From Pseudomonas sp. GM50 (GTDB lineage: Bacteria; Pseudomonadota; Gammaproteobacteria; Pseudomonadales; Pseudomonadaceae), in the NCBI RefSeq assembly GCF_000282375.1, contig NZ_AKJK01000065.1, positions 1-41,610 on the forward strand: a DNA stretch of 41,610 nt, written 5' to 3'. Numbering within the stretch: the first letter of the stretch is position 1; the number at the start of each line of letters is the position of its first letter. This document shows positions 21,726 to 28,775 of this stretch, piece by piece. A model generated the notes under the pieces. It ran no database searches and was not told where the DNA came from. It saw nothing but the letters and a program-made list of their open reading frames with translations. The position numbers and the translations under genes were made by a program.

Positions 21726-24097
21726 AGTGGTCAGGTTCTCTGTATGCGCGTCAGTGCCGCATGGCCGCGCCGTTTTTATTGCTGGCACTGAGCGCGTGCA
21801 GCAACACCGCCACCACGACGCAACAGCCACCGTTGCTGGTGGACAGCGAATTGGGACGCCCGTTGGCCGATACCAACCGTACCGGCGATGCATTGGCGGA
21901 TCGGCAAAAAAACCAGGCGCAGTTGAAGCAGCCGCCGGGAGTGCAACACAAAATCAGCAGCCCCGGCCGCAGCAATGCACTGCCCGCCGGTAGCGCACCG
22001 GCGAGCAATCCGCTGGGTAACCAACCGGTGACGCTGAACTTTGTCGACGTCGATATCCCGGCGGTGGTGCGTGCATTGTCGCGGTCCACCGGTCGCCAGT
22101 TTCTGGTCGATCCACGGGTCAAAGGCAACCTGACGCTGGTCTCCGAAGGGCAAGTGCCGGCGCATCAGGCCTACGACATGCTGCTCGCGACGCTGCGCAT
22201 GCAGGGTTTCAGCGTGGTCGATGTCGGCGGGGTTTCCCAAGTGGTGCCGGAGGCCGATGCCAAGTTGCTCGGCGGGCCGATTTACAGCGCCGACAAACCC
22301 GCTGGCAATGGCATGCTGACCCGTACCTTCCGCCTGCAATACGAAAACGCGGTGAACCTGATTCCGGTGCTGCGCCCGATCGTGTCGCCGAACAACCCGA
22401 TCAACGCCTACCCCGGCAACAACACCATCGTCGTCACCGATTACGCCGAGAACCTGTCGCGGGTGGCGCAGATCATTCAGGGCATCGACAGCCCAAGCGC
22501 CATCGACACCGACGTGGTGCAGGTGCAGAACGGTATCGCAGCGGACATCGCCGGCATGGTCTCGGACCTACTGGAGGCGCCGGGCAACGACCCGACGCAG
22601 AAGATTTCGGTGATTGGCGATCCGCGTTCCAACTCGATCATCATCCGTGCCGGCAGCCCGGAACGCACCGAGCTGGCACGCAACCTGATCTACAAACTCG
22701 ACAACGCCCAGAGCAACCCGAGCAACCTGCACGTGGTGTACCTGCGCAACGCCCAAGCCGCCAAACTGGCCCAGGCCCTGCGCGGTTTGCTGACCGGGGA
22801 AAGCGACAGCGGCAGCAGCGACGGCGCGCGTTCGGTGCTCAGCGCGATGGGCAGCAGCACCAGCGGTGGCCAGAACGGGCAGAGCGGCAGCCAGAGCAGC
22901 AGCGGCACGCAAACCTCTACGTCGGGCAGCAGCACCACGGGCGGCAACGGTTACGGGCAGGGCACCAGCGGTTCAAGTGGCCAGACAGGCAGCGGTCAGC
23001 AGAGTGAACAGAACGTCGCCTTCAGTGCGGGCGGCGTGACCATCCAGGCCGACGGCACCACCAACACCTTGCTGATTTCCGCGCCGGAACCGGTGTACCG
23101 CAACCTGCGTGAAGTGATCGACATGCTCGATCAGCGCCGCGCGCAAGTGGTGATCGAAAGCCTGATCGTCGAAGTCGGCGAAGACGATGCCAGTGAATTC
23201 GGCGTGCAATGGCAGACCGGTAATCTGGGCGGCAATGGCGTGATCGGTGGCGCCAACCTCGGTGGCTCGGGGATCAATACCAACGGCAAGACCAGCATTG
23301 ACGTGTTGCCCCAAGGCCTCAACCTCGGCTACGTCAACGGCACGGTGGACATTCCCGGCATCGGCAAGATCCTCGACCTGAAAGTGCTCGCTCGCGCCTT
23401 GAAGAGCAAGGGCGGTACCAACGTGCTGTCGACGCCGAACCTGCTGACCCTCGACAACGAAGCCGCGAGTATTTTTGTCGGCCAGACCATTCCTTTTGTC
23501 AGCGGCAGCTACGTCACCGGCGGTGGCGGCACCAGCAACAACCCGTTCCAGACCGTGACCCGTGAAGAAGTCGGTTTGAAGCTCAACGTGCGACCACAGA
23601 TTTCCGAGGGCGGCACGGTCAAGCTCGACATCTATCAGGAAGTCAGCAGCATCGACGAACGCGCGTCCAACAGCGCTTCCGCCGCCGGGATCGTCACCAA
23701 CAAACGCGCGATCGACACCAGCATCCTGCTCGATGACGGGCAGATCATGGTGCTCGGTGGCTTGCTGCAGGACGGCTACAGCCAAAGCAACGACGCGGTG
23801 CCATGGCTGTCGACCCTTCCCGGGATCGGCGCGCTGTTTCGCAATGAGCGCCGGGCGATCACCAAGACCAACCTGATGGTGTTCCTGCGCCCATACATCA
23901 TTCGCGACAGCGGCGCCGGGCGCGCGATTACCCTCAACCGCTACGACTTCATGCGCCGCGCCCAGGGCGGAATGCAACCGGAGCGCAGCTGGGCCATGCC
24001 GGACATGCAGGCACCGCAACTGCCGACGGCGGCTCAGGGTGTGCCGGTATCGAATGCGCAGCCGCGAGCGACCATTCGCGCGGTGCCGATTCAATGA
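21722..24097 (+). CDS. hxcQ: Type II secretion lipoprotein secretin GspD (HxcQ)
   Basis: A 791-residue secretin with a lipoprotein signal: LALSAC with the lipid-accepting Cys at residue 26, followed by Ser at +2, which favours outer-membrane sorting. P. aeruginosa HxcQ is known as a self-piloting liposecretin that needs no separate pilotin, and no pilotin gene is seen here. The N0-N3 domains (LNFVDVDIPAVVRALSRSTG, VVYLRNAQAAKLAQALRG) are followed by a Ser/Gly/Gln-rich linker at about residues 360-430, then the secretin domain (VVIESLIVEVGEDDASEFGVQW, VLSTPNLLTLDNEAASIFVG, EEVGLKLNVRPQIS, DGQIMVLGGLLQD). It forms the outer-membrane channel. A REPIN separates it from hxcR. Confidence 0.96.
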   Translation: MKWSGSLYARQCRMAAPFLLLALSACSNTATTTQQPPLLVDSELGRPLADTNRTGDALADRQKNQAQLKQPPGVQHKISSPGRSNALPAGSAPASNPLGNQPVTLNFVDVDIPAVVRALSRSTGRQFLVDPRVKGNLTLVSEGQVPAHQAYDMLLATLRMQGFSVVDVGGVSQVVPEADAKLLGGPIYSADKPAGNGMLTRTFRLQYENAVNLIPVLRPIVSPNNPINAYPGNNTIVVTDYAENLSRVAQIIQGIDSPSAIDTDVVQVQNGIAADIAGMVSDLLEAPGNDPTQKISVIGDPRSNSIIIRAGSPERTELARNLIYKLDNAQSNPSNLHVVYLRNAQAAKLAQALRGLLTGESDSGSSDGARSVLSAMGSSTSGGQNGQSGSQSSSGTQTSTSGSSTTGGNGYGQGTSGSSGQTGSGQQSEQNVAFSAGGVTIQADGTTNTLLISAPEPVYRNLREVIDMLDQRRAQVVIESLIVEVGEDDASEFGVQWQTGNLGGNGVIGGANLGGSGINTNGKTSIDVLPQGLNLGYVNGTVDIPGIGKILDLKVLARALKSKGGTNVLSTPNLLTLDNEAASIFVGQTIPFVSGSYVTGGGGTSNNPFQTVTREEVGLKLNVRPQISEGGTVKLDIYQEVSSIDERASNSASAAGIVTNKRAIDTSILLDDGQIMVLGGLLQDGYSQSNDAVPWLSTLPGIGALFRNERRAITKTNLMVFLRPYIIRDSGAGRAITLNRYDFMRRAQGGMQPERSWAMPDMQAPQLPTAAQGVPVSNAQPRATIRAVPIQ

Positions 24098-24115
24098 ACA
24101 CAATCGCAGCACTTT

Positions 24116-24250
24116 TTGTGGCGAGGGGGCTTGCCCCCGTTCGGCCGCGAAGCGGTCGTAAATCCGGAGAATGCGGTGTGTCTGGAAAATTGAGTGCTCA
24201 GGTATGGGGGCCGCTTCGCAGCCCAACGGGGGCAAGCCCCCTCGCCACAA
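24116..24250. repeat. REPIN, type B, inside the hxc operon
   Basis: Perfectly complementary 26-base arms at 24116-24141 and 24225-24250 (core GGCGAGGGGGCTTGCCCCC) fill most of the 190-base gap between hxcQ and hxcR. All other gene junctions in hxcT-hxcS overlap or lie within 8 bases. It resembles the element at 13366-13489 in both arms and centre. Confidence 0.92.
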
Positions 24251-24287
24251 CAAGCCCGCTCGCCAGAGGGACCGAGGGGCGTTCAGT

Positions 24288-25706
24288 ATGAGCGCGTTGC
24301 CCTACGCCTGGGCCAAGGCCCAACGAATCCTGCTGCGCACCGGCGAGGAGGGCGCGGTGTTGACGGTGTGTCCGTCGACGCCGGGCTGGTCGATCAGTGA
24401 AGTGCGGCGTCAGTTCGGCCCGGCACGGCTGGAGCGGGTGCGCGACGAAGAACTCGACGGCTTGCTCGCCAGTGCCTATGCCGACACCGGCAGTGCGGCG
24501 GCGGTGGTCGGCGCGGCGGAAAACGAAGTCGATCTCGACCGGCTGATGCAGGACATCCCGGAAATCACCGACCTGCTGGATACCCAGGACGGCGCGCCGG
24601 TGATCCGCATGATCAACGCCTTGCTCACGCAAGCGGCGCGGGACGAGGCCAGCGACATTCACATCGAACCCTATGAAAGCCATTCGGTGGTGCGCTATCG
24701 GGTCGACGGCACGCTGCGGGATGTGGTGTCGCCGCGCAAGGCGCTGCACGGCGCATTGGTGTCGCGGATCAAGATCATGGCGCAACTCGACATCGCTGAA
24801 AAACGCCTGCCCCAGGACGGCCGCATCGCCTTGCGCGTGGCCGGGCGGCCGATCGACATTCGCGTCTCCACGGTGCCCACCGGCCATGGCGAACGGGTGG
24901 TGATGCGCCTGCTGGACAAACAGGCCGGGCGCCTGCAACTGGAAACCCTGGGCATGGACCCGCAAGTGCTGGCCAAACTCGACAACCTGATCCGCCAACC
25001 CCACGGCATCGTGCTGGTCACCGGCCCCACCGGCAGCGGCAAAACCACCAGCCTGTATGCCGCGCTGGCACGGCTGGACGCCAGCACCAGCAACATCCTC
25101 ACCGTTGAAGACCCGGTGGAATACGACTTGCCGGGCATCAGCCAGATTCAGGTCAACGCCAAGATCGACATGACCTTCGCCCTGGCGCTGCGGGCGATTT
25201 TGCGGCAAGACCCGGACATCATCATGATCGGCGAGATCCGCGATCTCGAAACCGCACAAATCGCCGTGCAGGCCTCGCTCACCGGTCACTTGGTGTTGGC
25301 GACGCTGCACACCAACGACGCGGTGTCGGCGGTCAACCGGCTGATCGACATGGGCGTCGAACCGTTTCTGCTGGCGTCATCGATGCTCGGGGTGCTCGCG
25401 CAACGCTTGGTGCGGCGGCTGTGTCAGCACTGCAAACAGGAAGACCCGGCCACCCCCGGCACCTGGCGACCGCTCGGTTGTGCCGCATGCAACCACACCG
25501 GCTACAGCGGTCGTACCGGCATTCACGAATTGTTCTGCATCGACGATGACATCCGCACACTGATCCATCAGGGCGCCGGCGAGCAGGCCTTGAGAGCCGC
25601 CGCCCGCGAGGCCGGGATGTTCAGCATGCGTGAAGACGGCGAGCGCTGGGTTCGCAGCGGTGCCACCGCGCCGGAAGAAATCCTTCGTGTGACACGGGAC
25701 GCCTGA
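24288..25706 (+). CDS. hxcR: Type II secretion ATPase GspE (HxcR)
   Basis: A 472-residue secretion ATPase. The start at 24288 has GAGGGG 8 bases upstream; the frame continues 5' through the REPIN without a start signal. Motifs in order: N-terminal GspL-binding region; DEASDIHIEPYESHSVVRYRVDG; Walker A GPTGSGKTT at residues 246-254 (K252); Asp box (ILTVEDPVEYDL); Walker B (DPDIIMIGEIRDLETA); His box (TGHLVLATLHTNDA); and a tetracysteine zinc motif (C379, C382, C398, C401). It powers pseudopilus assembly on the cytoplasmic face. The stop and the hxcS start share one base (TGATG). Confidence 0.96.
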   Translation: MSALPYAWAKAQRILLRTGEEGAVLTVCPSTPGWSISEVRRQFGPARLERVRDEELDGLLASAYADTGSAAAVVGAAENEVDLDRLMQDIPEITDLLDTQDGAPVIRMINALLTQAARDEASDIHIEPYESHSVVRYRVDGTLRDVVSPRKALHGALVSRIKIMAQLDIAEKRLPQDGRIALRVAGRPIDIRVSTVPTGHGERVVMRLLDKQAGRLQLETLGMDPQVLAKLDNLIRQPHGIVLVTGPTGSGKTTSLYAALARLDASTSNILTVEDPVEYDLPGISQIQVNAKIDMTFALALRAILRQDPDIIMIGEIRDLETAQIAVQASLTGHLVLATLHTNDAVSAVNRLIDMGVEPFLLASSMLGVLAQRLVRRLCQHCKQEDPATPGTWRPLGCAACNHTGYSGRTGIHELFCIDDDIRTLIHQGAGEQALRAAAREAGMFSMREDGERWVRSGATAPEEILRVTRDA

Positions 25707-26917
25707 TGAACCGCTACCGTTTTGAAGCCGCCGACGCCAACGGCAAGATCGAGGCCGGCCACCTGGAAGCCGACAGCCAGAGCGCGGCGTTCGGCGTATT
25801 GCGCAGTCGTGGCTTGACGGCGTTGTTGGTGCAAGTCGAGAGCAACACGCCGGCGGGCGGTGGCGGTGGATTATTCAGCGCCAAGCTCTCGGACAACGAC
25901 CTGGCCTGGGCCACCCGGCAACTGGCGAGCCTGCTGGGTGCGAGCCTGCCGCTGGAAGCCGCGTTGAGCGCCACCGTAGAGCAAGCCGAAAAAAAACACA
26001 TTGCCCAGACCCTCAGCGCGGTGCGCGCCGATGTTCGTGGCGGCATGCGCCTGGCCGAAGCACTGGCGGCACGACCCCGGGACTTCCCAGAGATCTATCG
26101 GGCGTTGATTGCGGCGGGCGAGGAGTCCGGCGACCTCGCCCAGGTGATGGAGCGGCTGGCCGATTACATCGAAGAGCGCAACAACCTGCGGGGCAAGATT
26201 CTCACCGCGTTTATCTATCCAGGCGTAGTGGGGCTGGTGTCGATTGCTATCGTGATTTTCCTGCTCAGCTACGTGGTGCCGCAGGTGGTCAGCGCGTTTT
26301 CCCAGGCGCGGCAAGACCTGCCGGGGCTGACCCTGGCGATGCTCAACGCCAGTGACTTCATTCGTGGCTGGGGCTGGTTGTGTTTCAGTCTGATGGCGGG
26401 CGGCTTCTGGGGTTGGCGCCTGTACTTGCGCAACCCGGCGGCACGCTTGAGCTGGCACAGTCGAATCCTGCGTTTGCCTTTGATCGGGCGGTTCGTGCTG
26501 GGGCTGAACACCGCGCGTTTTGCCTCGACCCTGGCGATTCTCGGCGGCGCCGGAGTGCCGTTGTTGCGTGCGCTGGAGGCGGCGCGCCAGACCTTGTCCA
26601 ACGACCGCCTGAGCCTTAGCGTCAGCGACGCCACGGCCAAGGTTCGCGAGGGCGTTAACCTGGCCGCTGCGCTGCGGGTCGAGAAAGTTTTCCCGCCGGT
26701 GCTGATTCACTTGATCGCCAGCGGCGAGAAAACCGGCTCGTTGCCGCCGATGCTCGAACGCGCCGCGCAAACCCTGTCTCGCGACATCGAACGCCGGGCC
26801 ATGGGCATGACCGCGTTGCTGGAACCGTTGATGATCGTGGTCATGGGCGCGGTGGTGCTGGTGATCGTCATGGCGGTGCTGTTGCCGATCATCGAGATCA
26901 ATCAGTTGGTGCAATAA
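25706..26917 (+). CDS. hxcS: Type II secretion platform protein GspF (HxcS)
   Basis: A 403-residue GspF protein with two related cytoplasmic helical domains, each beginning with a DLAWATRQLASLLGASLPLEAAL / NTARFASTLAILGGAGVPLLRAL pattern. Each ends in a family motif (IAAGEESGDLAQVMERLADYIEE / IASGEKTGSLPPMLERAA). Membrane segments lie near residues 170-195, 218-235 and 375-397. It is the core of the inner-membrane platform and rotates or shuttles pseudopilins. It is the last gene of the operon, followed by a type C REPIN. Confidence 0.95.
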   Translation: MNRYRFEAADANGKIEAGHLEADSQSAAFGVLRSRGLTALLVQVESNTPAGGGGGLFSAKLSDNDLAWATRQLASLLGASLPLEAALSATVEQAEKKHIAQTLSAVRADVRGGMRLAEALAARPRDFPEIYRALIAAGEESGDLAQVMERLADYIEERNNLRGKILTAFIYPGVVGLVSIAIVIFLLSYVVPQVVSAFSQARQDLPGLTLAMLNASDFIRGWGWLCFSLMAGGFWGWRLYLRNPAARLSWHSRILRLPLIGRFVLGLNTARFASTLAILGGAGVPLLRALEAARQTLSNDRLSLSVSDATAKVREGVNLAAALRVEKVFPPVLIHLIASGEKTGSLPPMLERAAQTLSRDIERRAMGMTALLEPLMIVVMGAVVLVIVMAVLLPIIEINQLVQ

Positions 26918-26928
26918 AGGCGGAAAAG

Positions 26929-27006
26929 CTTCGCGAGCAGGCTCGCTCCCACATTGGGTCTGTGTCACACCGAAGATCATATGTGGGAGCGAGCCTGCTC
27001 GCGAAG
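26929..27006. repeat. REPIN, type C
   Basis: Perfectly complementary 26-base arms at 26929-26954 and 26981-27006 (core GCGAGCAGGCTCGCTCCCAC) start 12 bases after the hxcS stop. It may act as the 3' end or stabiliser of the hxc operon transcript. Confidence 0.92.
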
Positions 27007-27233
27007 ACTGACTCCCTGACAACAATTACTTGAATTATTTTCCACTGATCCAAGCCTCACCCGAGCCCCAATCCCGGCATCCTCGGGTTCGTCGTTCTGT
27101 CATCTGCAACGACCCATCAAGCCCTCCAGCCGACCTTCGGCCAAACCGACCAAAGCCTCGCGCCAAACACCGCGAAAAGCCCCCGCGAACACCCGAGAAT
27201 CCGCCGAAAAATCAACGCCCGGCTCCCGAGGTT

Positions 27234-27251
27234 TTTTCCTTTATCTGTCAC
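27234..27251 (+). promoter_or_regulatory. Candidate Pho box upstream of the DING gene
   Basis: TTTTCCT-TTAT-CTGTCAC fits the PhoB pattern CTGTCAT-N4-CTGTCAT at 4 of 7 and 6 of 7 positions with an AT-rich spacer. It lies 141 bases before the start codon. No good -10 box was seen downstream, which might mean an ECF-type promoter or a long leader. Confidence 0.45.
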
Positions 27252-27391
27252 TGGAAGCTGCGAACTTCTGACCCATGGCCTCACCCCATACGCCGTTCAA
27301 CCCTCGCGGTTCCGGGCACAGGACTTGAGCGCCATGGCGTCATGCACGAGCAACTCACCCAACGTACGAACACGATGAAAGGAGATTCTTC

Positions 27392-28564
27392 ATGTTTAAG
27401 CGCAACGTTCTCGCGGTATCCCTGACCCTCGCTGCCCTGTGCTCGGCACAGGCTGCAATGGCTGACATCAATGGTGGTGGCGCGACCCTGCCACAACCGC
27501 TGTACCAGACCACTGGCGTACTGACCACTGGCTTCGCCGCCTACATCGGCGTTGGCAGCGGCAACGGCAAGGCTGCCTTCCTGAACAACGACTACACCAA
27601 GTTCGTGGCCGGCACCACCGGCAAGAACGTGCATTGGGCCGGTAGCGATTCCAAACTCAGCGCTACCGAATTGAGCAACTATGTATCGGCTCACGGCGCT
27701 GCCTGGGGTCCATTGATCCAGGTGCCTTCGGTGGCCACTTCGGTTGCCATTCCGTTCAACAAAACCGGCACTGCCAACGTTGATCTGAGCGTCAACCAAC
27801 TGTGCGGCGTGTTCTCCGGCCGTCTGACCGACTGGAGCCAGATCACCGGTTCCGGCCGTACCGGCGCGATCAACGTGGTTTACCGCAACGAAAGCAGCGG
27901 CACCACCGAGCTGTTCACCCGCTTCCTGAACGCCAAGTGCGCTGAAACCGGCACCTTTGCGATCACCACCAACTTCGCTTCCAGCTACTCGGGTGGCTTG
28001 CCGGCCGGTGCCGTTCCAGCGGTCACCAGCCAAGGCGTGATGGATGCACTGAACGCCGCTCAAGGTCGCATCACTTACATGAGCCCGGACTACGCCGCGC
28101 CAACCCTGGCCGGTCTGGACGACGCCACCAAAGTCGCCAAGGTTGCCGGTGTTTCGCCAGCGCCTGCCAACGTGTCGACTGCTATCGCTGCCGTCGCCGT
28201 GCCTGCCGCTGCCAACCGTGCCAACCCTAACGCCTGGGTCCCAGTGTTCGCCGCCACCACCAGCCCGACCGATCCAAGTGTCGTGGCTTACCCAACCACC
28301 GGTTACCCGATCCTGGGCTTCACCAACCTGATCTTCAGCCAGTGCTATGCCGACGGCACTCAGAGCACTCAGGTTCGTGACTTCTTTACCCGTCACTACG
28401 GTTCCAACGCCGCCACCAACAACGACGCCGCCATCACCGCCAACCGTTTCGTACCGCTGCCACTGGCCTGGAAGACTGCGATCCGCAACACCTTCCTGAC
28501 CGCGACCAGCGCTCAAAACATCGGCAACACCAACGTCTGCAACGCCATCGGTCGTCCGCTGTAA
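27392..28564 (+). CDS. DING-family phosphate-binding protein / alkaline phosphatase (LapA-like)
   Basis: A 390-residue protein with a 24-residue Sec signal peptide (MFKRNVLAVSLTLAALCSAQ...AMA). The mature N-terminus is DINGGGATLPQPLY, the feature that names the DING family. PstS-like phosphate-binding segments are visible (HWAGSDSKL, YRNESSGTTELFTRFL), and four cysteines (in LCGVF, AKCAE, SQCYA, NVCNA) could form two disulfides. It strongly resembles the P. fluorescens DING protein as I remember it. In P. aeruginosa the DING proteins in this locus include LapA, a low-molecular-weight alkaline phosphatase exported by Hxc, so this is the likely substrate of the adjacent system. That species has two such genes here; this window has one, so I assign no symbol. 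AAGGAG precedes the ATG and a terminator follows. Confidence 0.95.
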   Translation: MFKRNVLAVSLTLAALCSAQAAMADINGGGATLPQPLYQTTGVLTTGFAAYIGVGSGNGKAAFLNNDYTKFVAGTTGKNVHWAGSDSKLSATELSNYVSAHGAAWGPLIQVPSVATSVAIPFNKTGTANVDLSVNQLCGVFSGRLTDWSQITGSGRTGAINVVYRNESSGTTELFTRFLNAKCAETGTFAITTNFASSYSGGLPAGAVPAVTSQGVMDALNAAQGRITYMSPDYAAPTLAGLDDATKVAKVAGVSPAPANVSTAIAAVAVPAAANRANPNAWVPVFAATTSPTDPSVVAYPTTGYPILGFTNLIFSQCYADGTQSTQVRDFFTRHYGSNAATNNDAAITANRFVPLPLAWKTAIRNTFLTATSAQNIGNTNVCNAIGRPL

Positions 28565-28594
28565 CCCTCGCTTCAACGACCCGCAATACCCGGT

Positions 28595-28626
28595 CAGCAA
28601 CGGCGCAAGCCGTTGCTGATTTTTTT
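28595..28626 (+). terminator. Rho-independent terminator after the DING gene
   Basis: A perfect 10-base-pair stem (CAGCAACGGC against GCCGTTGCTG) with a GCAA loop is followed by A and a run of T residues. It separates the DING transcript from pdtA. Confidence 0.95.
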
Positions 28627-28652
28627 GCGTATGACCTGCGCAAAACGGCCAG

Positions 28653-28670
28653 ATGAATATTGCATGACAG
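28653..28670 (-). promoter_or_regulatory. Candidate inverted Pho box upstream of pdtA
   Basis: Read on the minus strand, CTGTCAT-GCAA-TATTCAT matches the PhoB pattern at 7 of 7 and 4 of 7 positions. It lies about 105 bases before the pdtA start but points away from the gene. A TATAAG at 28707-28712 could be a -10 element. Confidence 0.4.
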
Positions 28671-28775
28671 AAGTTCGGTCGCGTCTTCGCGAAACCGCCT
28701 ATCCCCTATAAGCAACGCTGGCCGCTTGATGGCATGGCGTTGCAGACCTTCTGCAAATCGAAAGGATGAGTAGTG

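Larger units (their letters stand above)
26918..27391. other. Intergenic region upstream of the DING gene
   Basis: This 474-base gap holds a REPIN (26929-27006) and then the DING promoter region. Besides the Pho box candidate at 27234-27251, an isolated CTGTCAT lies at 27097-27103. A plus-strand frame across it (27030-27425) has a low-complexity composition and is not called. Confidence 0.6.

Noticed and set aside
27030..27425. Plus-strand frame between hxcS and the DING gene
   Set aside because: Proline/arginine-rich translation without domain features; it spans the promoter region of the DING gene and overlaps its start.
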